Shown: positions 24,512-31,992 of the stretch, in pieces
How positions within the stretch are numbered: the first letter of the stretch is position 1
Layout: each line of letters begins with the position of its first letter
Source of the DNA: an uncultured Acidobacteriaceae bacterium
Lineage (GTDB): Bacteria > Acidobacteriota > Terriglobia > Terriglobales > Acidobacteriaceae
NCBI GenBank assembly: GCA_903828675.1
Contig: CAIKND010000221.1
Span: forward strand, 62,001 to 126,000
DNA: 64,000 nucleotides
Direction: 5' to 3'
The notes under the pieces: generated by a model
Databases searched by the model: none
What the model was told of the DNA's origin: nothing
Seen by the model: the letters and a program-made list of their open reading frames with translations, nothing else
Position numbers and translations under genes: made by a program

Positions 24512-26524
24512 TTAATTACTATTGGCGTTGTTGCGCAAGGTGTTGCCCCGAATTTCGACTTTCTGGTTAGGTTCCATCCACGTTTGCTGCGCTATCCCGG
24601 CGCCGCCGTTGCCTTCCGCCAGACTGGCTTCGACGGTCACCTCGCGTGACTCCGCAATGCGAACGCCGTCCAGGCCATTGCGGGCAATCTCACAGTCGCG
24701 GATGGTCACGTCGCGGCCAAACCTCACGGCCACGCCGCAGCCGAACATCGAGTCGGAGAGCCGGCAGCCGCTCACCGTTACGCCTGAGACGTGGTTGAGC
24801 TTCAGGTTGTGATTCTTGCCCGGCCCGGGCGGAACCAGCCCGCCGCTCCCCGAAAAATCGCAATCGACAACCGAGAGCTGCTCGGCGCCAAAAATCTCAA
24901 CCCCCGAATAAGTGCAATTGCGAACGGTCAGGTGCTCGAATCGAATGTTGCGAAGAGCCAGCTTCTCATCCGCCTGGAACAGCACGCCCGCGCGAATCGG
25001 CCCCCGCTCCATGCGCCGATGCTGCACGTCGCTGTTGGGGTCGCGGCCGGGCTTGGGGGTTTGCGCTCCGTCGATCACAAAGGCGCGCAGAACAATTTCG
25101 TGCATGTCTGCGTCGGCGTTGACGATTGCGGCTTCGTACTCAGGCTTGGCCGGATCGAGAAACACCTCGCAATCCAGACCTGCGCCGACAATCGAGACTC
25201 CGCTCGGCAATCGCAATGTTGCTGTTAGCGTGTGCAACCCAGCGGCAAGACTCACCGTGCCGCCCGTTGCCTTCAGCTTGTCGAGTGCGTCCTGTATGGA
25301 TTGGCCGGGTGCCACGTCGATTGCATTGGCAGGCGCGGGAGCCGAAGGCTTGGTTTGCGCACCGGCCGCCACCGCGACCTTCGAGGCGACAGGCGCAGGC
25401 AGCAGCCTTGCCGCAGTCGTGCCACGGTCGCCTTTGAAGAGCGTCAGCACGCTGCGGGAGTGGTCGCGTGCCTGCATGGCCGCCCTCTCCGTGTATGGCA
25501 GGTCGATCTGCTTCAGGTACCGGTAGTGATTCAGCACACCCTCGTAAATGTCGCTGAACCGGTTGCGGTTGTCCACGATCTTGCCGTAAACCGGGACCGT
25601 CTCGCCCAGCAGCAGCCGGGCTGTGTACTCGTAGCCCAGAGCAAGACGGTTATCGGCCTCACCGAACAGGTCCACGCCCTGGTTCCACGCCACAATGCAG
25701 GTGCGCGCCAGGTAGCCGAGTCCGAGCTGCACATGCCCCTGGTCGCGCGTAGTCTCTTCGCACTGGCCGCTGGGATAGATGTAGCGCGTTATGCCGCTGT
25801 TGACAGGCCCGACGCGATAGTGATGGCAGGCCTCGTCCATTAGCGTGCGGTCGTCGCAGAAGATGCCTATCGAGAGCAGCGTGTACATGATCGCCGCATC
25901 CCAGTTGCCGTTGGCCTCCGGGTAGTACATGCGCAGCAGCGGAACAAAGACAGTGAGCATCATCCGTTTGAACTGTGCCTGCGACTCGCCCCGCCATGCC
26001 GGATAAGTGGCGCGCAGAATTTCAGCGGCGTTGCAAAAGTCTCCACCGGTCCAGCCCGACAGCAGCATGGCGTCGTTCTCAAAGAAGTCGGCGAGCGTCC
26101 CCGACCATGCGTCAAAAATCTCGATAGCCTTGCGGGCATAGGCTTCGTTGCCCGTCACCACCCATTGAATTACGTGACTGTTCACTGCGCTGGCGCTGGC
26201 CGTGAGTTCGGCGCCGCCCTTTTGTCCCGCCCCGTAAGCGCCGCGAATGATGTGCGCAAAGGCCGCGGGCTTGAAGTCGAGCCAGGAATCGGGGTCGGCC
26301 TGCAGCCGCTCCCATGCGGACTTCCACGGTTCTTCGCCGGCCTTGATCTTGGCCTTCATGAACTCCAGATCGGCACGAGTTTGCAGGATGCCGGGATGAA
26401 CGAGACCGTGTTGCGAAGCGCCTGTCTTGCCAACCAGGGGTGCGGCGGCTGTTTCTGCAAAACCAGGCAAAGCGGCAGCGGCCAGTCCGGCGCTCGACTG
26501 CAAAAGAAAGGCACGTCTTTTCAT
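24512..26524 (-). CDS. Exported alginate-lyase-family / right-handed beta-helix fusion
   Basis: 670 residues from ATG 26524, with AGGAG upstream; a longer frame to 26653 has no signal. The N-terminus is Tat-like (MKRRAFLLQSSAGLAAAALPG). Residues about 45-340 resemble the alginate_lyase alpha-barrel family (H-P-G-I-L-Q-T-R-A-D-L-E-F-M, Y-Y-P-E-A-N-G-N-W-D-A-A, E-T-T-R-D-Q-G-H-V-Q-L-G-L). After a Pro/Ala linker (about 370-405), residues about 410-665 form a right-handed beta-helix with repeated short strands (S-I-V-G-A-G, V-T-V-S-G-C-R-L-S, V-T-I-R-D-C-E-I-A-R-N-G). It likely cleaves or binds acidic polysaccharide outside the cytosol. The substrate cannot be read from sequence. Confidence 0.75.
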   Translation of the reverse strand: MKRRAFLLQSSAGLAAAALPGFAETAAAPLVGKTGASQHGLVHPGILQTRADLEFMKAKIKAGEEPWKSAWERLQADPDSWLDFKPAAFAHIIRGAYGAGQKGGAELTASASAVNSHVIQWVVTGNEAYARKAIEIFDAWSGTLADFFENDAMLLSGWTGGDFCNAAEILRATYPAWRGESQAQFKRMMLTVFVPLLRMYYPEANGNWDAAIMYTLLSIGIFCDDRTLMDEACHHYRVGPVNSGITRYIYPSGQCEETTRDQGHVQLGLGYLARTCIVAWNQGVDLFGEADNRLALGYEYTARLLLGETVPVYGKIVDNRNRFSDIYEGVLNHYRYLKQIDLPYTERAAMQARDHSRSVLTLFKGDRGTTAARLLPAPVASKVAVAAGAQTKPSAPAPANAIDVAPGQSIQDALDKLKATGGTVSLAAGLHTLTATLRLPSGVSIVGAGLDCEVFLDPAKPEYEAAIVNADADMHEIVLRAFVIDGAQTPKPGRDPNSDVQHRRMERGPIRAGVLFQADEKLALRNIRFEHLTVRNCTYSGVEIFGAEQLSVVDCDFSGSGGLVPPGPGKNHNLKLNHVSGVTVSGCRLSDSMFGCGVAVRFGRDVTIRDCEIARNGLDGVRIAESREVTVEASLAEGNGGAGIAQQTWMEPNQKVEIRGNTLRNNANSN

Positions 26525-26767
26525 GGAAACTTCACTCCTGAGAGGCGCGACCGCGAACAGTCGCCCTGTACAGCAAGGATGGGTCTTGATTTTCCGGCTC
26601 GCGCCAGTATACGCCGGGAGTGCAAAGCAGCGGCCTGCCTCTGTATGGCGCATCCACGCACCGCCTGACTTGCTTCACCTGCTCCACCCCCCCCTGCCGC
26701 CATCTCCACTTGGATCGTTCGCAGAATCCCAAACTTGTTTCTTGTTGGTCTCTAGACTGCCCGGCTC

Positions 26768-28123
26768 CTAAATATCCATCGCCAGGTCAACCGGGGCAGG
26801 GATGTCAAGCTCCATGCGGATCGTCGGGCCCTTGCCTACAAACTGATCGGAACGCCTGACGATCAATTGCATCTCGCGGAATCCCTTGCCGCTGAAAAAG
26901 TCTCGCGCCGTTTGGTTCGGCTCGCGCACGTCCAGCGTGACTCTTGATTTCCGCATCGATCTGCCTAGCTCAATCGCGTATTCCATAAGCCGTCCCCCGG
27001 CTCCGGTTCCCTGAAGCTTCCGGTCAACGGCAATGTATTGAATGTAGAGTTCGCCCGGCCCAATGTCGGGTGCTGTATCGCTCAAAACCCGCCAGTTTCG
27101 CCACGACCGCACCAGGCCGACAACGCCCAGATGATAGAAAAGAATCGCGGGTACCAATAGCCAATAAAGTACTCCGGCCCTGAATGCCGTCGAGTAGGTG
27201 CACTTCAACAGGCCTATCACCTCGTGTGGCTCACCTTCTACGGCAACTTGGAACGACCGAAAGCCAAAATTCGGAATTTTGCCATTTGCCATACGCACCA
27301 GGTTAAGCAGGATCTTCTCGGTCATCCGAGGGCTAGTGTCGAACGCCGCCGCATACATGTAGCCGAAGTGATCCGTCATAAGGCGCGCTAACGCCAGTGA
27401 ATCGTCGCGGCCTGCCTGGCGAACTCGTATATTGCCGGTCCCCAGGTGCGATTCTGCGCTGAAGGCGCTTACGCCGTCGTGGCTCATACCGGTAGTGTCG
27501 AGCTTGGTCGAGAACGTCGCATTCATCGAGTAGCCCATGTTGAATGCCAGGATAGCCGCAGCGACTGCCGCACAGATTACATATACCGCACTCGGTAACG
27601 TGTGCGTTAGCAGGATGAGCAGTGAAATCGCCTGAACGGCCGCCACGCCCGCAATGTTCATGGCCTGCAACCTGCGCTCTTTGCGGTAGCCCTGGTAATT
27701 GGCAAACATCGGTTCCTTCAACGAGCCAAAGGCGCGGATATACCCGATAAGCGCCAGTATCGAGACAATGCTGATCCGCTTGTGAAACTGCATCACCGCA
27801 AAGCCCGGCACGATCAACGACGAAAAAACGTGATACTCCAGCATGCCGATCACAAAGATAAGAAGAACGTCAGCGAAGTTCGTTGCCCATTCGTCGTAAT
27901 CCAGCGCGGCCGTAATATAAGTCTGAAAAATCCGTAGCAATAACGTAAAGGCCAGCAGAAAATGCGCAGCCGGAATCAGATCGTGAGTCGCCTCGGTATA
28001 GCTAAGAATCATCTGCAGACGGCCGGCAAGATCGTTGAATGCCAAACCCTGGATGATGCTGATGACCGCCAGGACGATTGCCGTCCAATTGCCTTGGAAG
28101 TTACGGTGAGCACGGCTGAGCAT
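26768..28123 (-). CDS. Membrane protein fused to a GNAT acetyltransferase domain
   Basis: 451 residues. The first 210 residues hold about five to six transmembrane helices (W-T-A-I-V-L-A-V-I-S-I-I, A-A-H-F-L-L-A-F-T-L-L-L, V-L-L-I-F-V-I-G-M-L-E-Y, I-S-I-V-S-I-L-A-L-I-G-Y, A-V-Y-V-I-C-A-A-V-A-A-A-I-L). Residues about 225-430 are a GNAT fold: I-R-V-R-Q-A-G-R-D-D at the start, Y-I-Q-Y-I-A-V-D-R-K-L-Q-G-T-G-A-G-G-R-L (acetyl-CoA loop) and N-Q-T-A-R-D-F-F-S-G-K-G-F-R. A further hydrophobic stretch interrupts the GNAT part (about 310-330). The acceptor is unknown. Only 3 bp separate it from the upstream CPBP gene, so they form an operon. Confidence 0.75.
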   Translation of the reverse strand: MLSRAHRNFQGNWTAIVLAVISIIQGLAFNDLAGRLQMILSYTEATHDLIPAAHFLLAFTLLLRIFQTYITAALDYDEWATNFADVLLIFVIGMLEYHVFSSLIVPGFAVMQFHKRISIVSILALIGYIRAFGSLKEPMFANYQGYRKERRLQAMNIAGVAAVQAISLLILLTHTLPSAVYVICAAVAAAILAFNMGYSMNATFSTKLDTTGMSHDGVSAFSAESHLGTGNIRVRQAGRDDSLALARLMTDHFGYMYAAAFDTSPRMTEKILLNLVRMANGKIPNFGFRSFQVAVEGEPHEVIGLLKCTYSTAFRAGVLYWLLVPAILFYHLGVVGLVRSWRNWRVLSDTAPDIGPGELYIQYIAVDRKLQGTGAGGRLMEYAIELGRSMRKSRVTLDVREPNQTARDFFSGKGFREMQLIVRRSDQFVGKGPTIRMELDIPAPVDLAMDI

Positions 28124-28126
28124 AAG

Positions 28127-28765
28127 TCAGATCAACCCCACAAAAATTGAGACTGTTCCCAGAACGCAATGGGAGACCGTGACTCCCCACAAATTCCGCG
28201 CGGCACGATAACTCAGCCCCCATGCAATTCCCATGCAAAGCGTCACGCCCAGGGTAATTGCGTCCCGGTAGATCACATGCAAAAGGCAGTATGCAGCACT
28301 TGAGATGGCGACCTGCCAAATCCTGTGCGTTATCCCCGCCCGGTCCATCTCCGCGAACAGTGCGCTGCGAAACAGAAACTCCTGCGCTGGGCACGACAGC
28401 AGCACATAGAAGACGAAAAACCACCGCCACGCCGGAATAGAGGGTGCGCGCATCAGCCCCAGAAAATAAACAGCCGCGATCGCAACCAGCGCCAACGCCG
28501 TAATTGACAGGTTCAATTGAAGCGAGCGCTTTAGCGTATCCCTGCGAAGCCCCAGCGCTGCCAGCCCGTTCCCTTTCCACAGCACATACGCGAGCACCAT
28601 CACCGACGTGATCAGCAACACTGGAAAGCGGAAGCGGAAGGGAACCACGTCGAAGAAGATCAACAGCGGAGGCACAACATAGACGAGCAGTAAGAAACCG
28701 GCAAAACCCAGCGGGCTTCCTGCAACTATCCCTGTACCTTGCGTTTTGGGTTCTACAGTGCTCAT
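28127..28765 (-). CDS. CPBP-family intramembrane metalloprotease (CAAX protease-like)
   Basis: 212 residues with six to seven membrane spans. The CPBP/ABI motifs are visible: motif 1 CPAQEFLFRS (Q-E-x-x-x-R in place of E-E-x-x-x-R, a common variant), motif 2 A-Y-C-L-L-H-V-I-Y-R and motif 3 V-S-H-C-V-L-G-T. Members are CAAX-type proteases or act in bacteriocin immunity and signalling; the substrate is unknown. It is the first gene of a two-gene operon with the GNAT fusion (gap of 3 bp), which suggests a joint function in processing or modifying a membrane or exported peptide. Confidence 0.8.
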   Translation of the reverse strand: MSTVEPKTQGTGIVAGSPLGFAGFLLLVYVVPPLLIFFDVVPFRFRFPVLLITSVMVLAYVLWKGNGLAALGLRRDTLKRSLQLNLSITALALVAIAAVYFLGLMRAPSIPAWRWFFVFYVLLSCPAQEFLFRSALFAEMDRAGITHRIWQVAISSAAYCLLHVIYRDAITLGVTLCMGIAWGLSYRAARNLWGVTVSHCVLGTVSIFVGLI

Positions 28766-29160
28766 GAACTCTAATACCTGATTCTGAAACTAGCCTACCA
28801 GAGATCATGGCCAAGGCAGTTCGACTGGACCGAATTGAAATCCGCTCCTGGAAACTACCAAAACACTGGGTTCAGGGCGCTGCCCCGGCCGGATTCACTG
28901 GAAAATTCCGCTCCGCGAAATGCCGGTCAGTCTTGTTCAATAGGGGGATGGCGCAGTATGCTAACGAAACGGGGTTGCGTTGCCTGCTCGGCGGCTCTTC
29001 CTTGAACTCCAACGGCCCGTCGCACGGTTGGCAGTTATACCGCCTACTTGGCTCTTGCGGGTTTCTGGAGTTTGAGACAGAACCAGCCGCTTCATCCACC
29101 CGCCCTAACGAGCAAGAAAGCCGGCGCACACAGCCGCCGGTTTCAAGTGAAAGTAAGTCG
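28766..29160. other. Intergenic region upstream of an olsB-like remnant
   Basis: 395 bp. An open frame crosses it on the plus strand but its N-terminal 118 codons look non-coding (no family pattern, no ribosome-binding site). A weak hairpin CCGGCG-CACACA-GCCGCCGG is at about 29121-29140. Nothing else is recognised. Confidence 0.5.
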
Positions 29161-29352
29161 ATGCGAATGCCGGTTATTCCTGAAGTCAAGGTTCCAAGGT
29201 TGCTGAAAGCCTATCTGGCCATTGGTCCGCGCGATGCCGCGGAATTGGCTTGGAGCCGGGAATTTCGTACCATCGGTTTTCTTACTCAGCTCGATATCAA
29301 GCTGATTTCGCGCTCGAAGCGTAATCAGATTCTGGCTCCCCTCACACAATGA
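29161..29352 (+). pseudogene. C-terminal remnant of an OlsB-like N-acyltransferase
   Basis: The last 63 codons of an open frame read V-P-R-L-L-K-A-Y-L-A-I-G ... S-R-E-F-R-T-I-G-F-L-T-Q-L-D-I. This matches the end of OlsB/hemolysin-type GNAT acyltransferases (P-P-L-L-R-x-Y-L-x-x-G-A ... D-R-E-F-x-T-x-D-F-L-x-L-L-D), which make lyso-ornithine lipids. The full protein is about 250-300 residues; the N-terminal catalytic part is absent here. The stop codon TGA overlaps the ATG of the PlsC-type gene (ATGA), the arrangement seen in olsB-olsA operons. The most likely reading is that a deletion removed most of olsB. A short real gene using ATG 29161 is possible but unlikely. Confidence 0.55.
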
Positions 29353-30098
29353 CCTTTCGCCGCTTCCGGCGCGCTGTGGCGTTGGCCTTTTCTCTAGCCC
29401 TCTGTATCGTTCGGTTCTGGCTGTTGCATCTCACCGGTCCGGTTACTCTCTATCGTCGCGCCCTGTGGGTTCAGCAAACTGCGCGGGGAATTCTCAAGAG
29501 CCTCGGCATTCATTGCAAGGTGGAAGGCCAACCGCCTACACACGGCCTGGTTGTTGCCAATCACCTCAGCTACATCGATATCCTCGTCCTTTCGGCGGAT
29601 ATGCCCTGTTTCTTTGTCGCCAAAATGGAAATTGGCGGCTGGCCGTTCTTTGGAAAGGCGGCGCGCACAGGCGGCACCATCTTTGTCGACCGGTCCAGCC
29701 TTGCCAGCGCCCAATCCGTTGCTGAACAGATGACCGAGAGGCTCCAGTTGCCCATCCCGGTTCCTGTCCTGCTGTTTCCCGAGGGCACCAGCACCGATGG
29801 AAGCCAGGTGATCCGTTTCCACTCCAGGCTGATTGATCCCGCCACATCTTTAGGCGTGCCCATCACAACCGCCGCCGTGCGCTATGTTATCGGCGACGGC
29901 ATGGAGGAACGGGAGCTTTGCTGGTACGGCGACGAAACCTTCGCGAACCACATGTGGAAGGTGCTCGGCGTGGCCGATTTCTGGGCCGATGTCCGCTTCG
30001 GTGAGCCCCGCGTCTATACCGACCGCCGCAGAGCCGCCGACGAAACCCGCTCGGAGATTACAGCCATGAGGGAAGAGAGCGCGCTGGTTCTCCAGTAG
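29349..30098 (+). CDS. PlsC-type 1-acylglycerol-3-phosphate acyltransferase, OlsA-like
   Basis: 249 residues. An N-terminal hydrophobic helix (residues about 8-27) precedes the acyltransferase motifs: N-H-L-S-Y-I-D (H-x4-D catalytic), F-V-D-R-S-S (motif II) and F-P-E-G-T-S-T (motif III). The family acylates lysophosphatidate; members next to olsB instead acylate lyso-ornithine lipid. Translational coupling (ATGA) with the OlsB-like tail at 29161-29352 favours the second role, but with the partner lost it may now serve ordinary phospholipid synthesis. Inner-membrane associated. Confidence 0.8.
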   Translation: MTFRRFRRAVALAFSLALCIVRFWLLHLTGPVTLYRRALWVQQTARGILKSLGIHCKVEGQPPTHGLVVANHLSYIDILVLSADMPCFFVAKMEIGGWPFFGKAARTGGTIFVDRSSLASAQSVAEQMTERLQLPIPVPVLLFPEGTSTDGSQVIRFHSRLIDPATSLGVPITTAAVRYVIGDGMEERELCWYGDETFANHMWKVLGVADFWADVRFGEPRVYTDRRRAADETRSEITAMREESALVLQ

Positions 30099-30161
30099 CC
30101 CTCAATGAACTCCCCAATAGCTCATCTGCCAGGCAACGGAAAAAAGCGAAAGCTGCGAGTT

Positions 30162-30659
30162 CTACTTCGCCATGATCGCCGCGGCCGCGCTGGCGCACTG
30201 CCCGTCCTGCACGCTTTGACCGCCTGACACACCCACCGCACCGATAATCTTGCCGTTCTCAACCAGCGGAATCCCGCCCTCTATCGGTATCGCACCCTCG
30301 ACTTTGAGAATGCGCAGCCCAATACCGCCGCCGGCAACAGCGTCTTCATAGACCTTTGTGGGGCGCTTGAAAAGTGCGGCTGAGCGCGCCTTTGCAATCG
30401 ACAGCTGGATGCTCCCGATCTGTGTGCCGTCCATCTTTTCAAAGAAGATCAGGTAGCCCGAGGGGTCCACAATCGCGACCGCCATGAGCCAGCCATTCTT
30501 CTGCGCCTCGGTAACGGCGGCAGCCGCCACCAGTTTGGCCTTTTCTATTGGGATCGGGCCGCCGTAAAGAACGGGTTGCTGGGCCTGGAGACTTGCGCTC
30601 AGTGCAAGCGCGGCCCCCAACAGGCTGATTGCTCTTACGACCATTTTGCCTTGATGCAT
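30162..30659 (-). CDS. GlcG/HbpS-family (DUF336) heme-binding-like protein, exported
   Basis: 165 residues from ATG 30659 (GGAGA 11-7 bases upstream); a second in-frame ATG is five codons later. A signal peptide is present (V-V-R-A-I-S-L-L-G-A-A-L-A-L-S-A-S-L-Q-A-Q). The mature domain has the GlcG fold signatures A-A-V-T-E-A-Q-K-N-G-W, A-I-V-D-P-S-G-Y-L, G-S-I-Q-L-S-I-A-K-A-R-S-A, G-G-I-P-L-V-E-N-G-K-I-I-G-A-V-G-V-S-G. Related proteins bind heme or corrinoids, or form part of glycolate operons; the ligand here is unknown. The family often ends with C-A-x-A-A, as here. Confidence 0.8.
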   Translation of the reverse strand: MHQGKMVVRAISLLGAALALSASLQAQQPVLYGGPIPIEKAKLVAAAAVTEAQKNGWLMAVAIVDPSGYLIFFEKMDGTQIGSIQLSIAKARSAALFKRPTKVYEDAVAGGGIGLRILKVEGAIPIEGGIPLVENGKIIGAVGVSGGQSVQDGQCASAAAAIMAK

Positions 30660-30785
30660 GCTTCTTCTCCGGCAGAGAGTGGCTTCGCGGCGAACGCGCC
30701 CGTTCAGCTTCACAATTCGCTCCCATCATAGATGAGGGATGAAAATGCGCAGGACCCGGTACTTCGTAAGCATCGATGCCTCTGT

Positions 30786-31856
30786 CTAAGCGCTCAGTCC
30801 AGCACTGTCTTTCGGTCTCGGAGTACTCGTCGAACCCCGAACCACCAGGCTGGTCGACACCAGGAATTCACGCTGCATATGAGGATCGCCGGGGTCTTCT
30901 GCCTGCTGGCGAAGCGCCTCAAACGCAGCCCGCGCAAGGTCAATGCGGGAAAGGCGAATTGTCGTCAGCGGCGGCAGAGTGAACTCGGCAAAATCGATGT
31001 CATCGAGGCCGATGACCGACAAGTCCTTGGGTACGTGCAGGCCTTCCATGTAAGCCGCACGCAGCACGCCGATGGCGATCATGTCGTTCGAGCAGACTAT
31101 CGCTGTGGGCCGCACCGGGAAGTTCTTCAACTGGGCATATCCGGCTACGCCGCCCTTGAGCGTGTGGTTGCACTCTATAATCCAATGCTTCTCGATTGCC
31201 AACCCCGCCGCCTGCATCGCCGTCCTGAAGTCGTTCTCGCGCGTAATCGCGGAGTGGAGTTTGTGCGGTCCGGCGAAAAAGGCGATCTTCGTGTGCCCCA
31301 GTGCGGCCAGGTGGTTCACGGCTGCATGAATGCCCGTCGAGTAGTCCAGCAGAATCGTGCTCGCCTTGGGATCGTCCAGCTTGAACTCCGCCAGCACGAT
31401 CGGCACATTGCGGTGCGTCAACTGGTCAAGAATAGGCTCTTCCTCGCCGAACGTCATTACGGCGACCCCTTCCACTTTGCGTTCCAGCATGCGGCGAACG
31501 CAGTTGGTCAGAACCTCCGGGTCGCTATTCGAAGAACTGACCAGGATCTCGTATCCGTTGGCTACAGCGATCTCCTCAAAGCTCTGGATCAGCTCGGGAA
31601 AGAATGGGTTGGTGATGTTTTCAACGATGATGCCTAACAAACGGCTCCGCCCCGACACCAGCGTGCGCGCATGAGTGTTGGGAAAGTAATTCAACTGCTT
31701 GATGGCCTGCCACACACGCTTTGACAGCCGTTCGCTCACCAGCGGAGATCCGTTGATGGTCCTGGAAACTGTTGCGATTGAAACCTTGGCGACGGCGGCG
31801 ACGGTACGGATATCGGGCGTCTTGATGACTGTCTTGCGATCTGCTTTTCGAGGCAC
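30786..31856 (-). CDS. LacI-family transcriptional regulator
   Basis: 356 residues. The helix-turn-helix at about residues 16-37 is canonical (I-R-T-V-A-A-V-A-K-V-S-I-A-T-V-S-R-T-I-N-G), with the hinge L-N-Y-F-P-N-T-H-A-R-T-L. The periplasmic-binding-like effector domain follows (G-I-I-V-E-N-I-T-N-P-F-F-P-E-L-I, V-I-G-L-D-D-I-D-F-A). It probably responds to a sugar or sugar acid. The glycerate kinase and hydrolase genes lie upstream on the same strand and are plausible targets. A perfect 14-bp palindrome (31924-31954) just upstream of this gene may be its operator or a terminator. Confidence 0.9.
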   Translation of the reverse strand: MPRKADRKTVIKTPDIRTVAAVAKVSIATVSRTINGSPLVSERLSKRVWQAIKQLNYFPNTHARTLVSGRSRLLGIIVENITNPFFPELIQSFEEIAVANGYEILVSSSNSDPEVLTNCVRRMLERKVEGVAVMTFGEEEPILDQLTHRNVPIVLAEFKLDDPKASTILLDYSTGIHAAVNHLAALGHTKIAFFAGPHKLHSAITRENDFRTAMQAAGLAIEKHWIIECNHTLKGGVAGYAQLKNFPVRPTAIVCSNDMIAIGVLRAAYMEGLHVPKDLSVIGLDDIDFAEFTLPPLTTIRLSRIDLARAAFEALRQQAEDPGDPHMQREFLVSTSLVVRGSTSTPRPKDSAGLSA

Positions 31857-31923
31857 GGACGGATCCTAATTCATCTAAATCGAGTGTGAAAGCAATGGTA
31901 GTGCATTTGCCGGAAGATTGTTG

Positions 31924-31954
31924 GCTTCGGGTGAGAATTATTCTCACCCGAAGC
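31924..31954. promoter_or_regulatory. Perfect 14-bp inverted repeat between glycerate kinase and lacI genes
   Basis: Arms 31924-31937 (GCTTCGGGTGAGAA) and 31941-31954 with a 3-base centre TTA. On the minus strand it is not followed by a T-run, so it is not a classic intrinsic terminator. It lies 67 bp ahead of the lacI-type start and 39 bp past the kinase stop. An operator or an RNA hairpin at the 3' end of the kinase mRNA are both possible. Confidence 0.6.
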
Positions 31955-31992
31955 TCATACCTAAGTAATGCTCTCCTCCAAAAAAGATGAGC

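Noticed and set aside
28920-29100. Possible tRNA or small RNA gene
   Set aside because: I looked for a T-loop and acceptor stem and found none; no tRNA was seen elsewhere in the window.
28807-29160. First 118 codons of the frame that ends in the OlsB-like tail
   Set aside because: No homology pattern, no ribosome-binding site, and a hairpin before 29161. Only the last 63 codons resemble a protein family.
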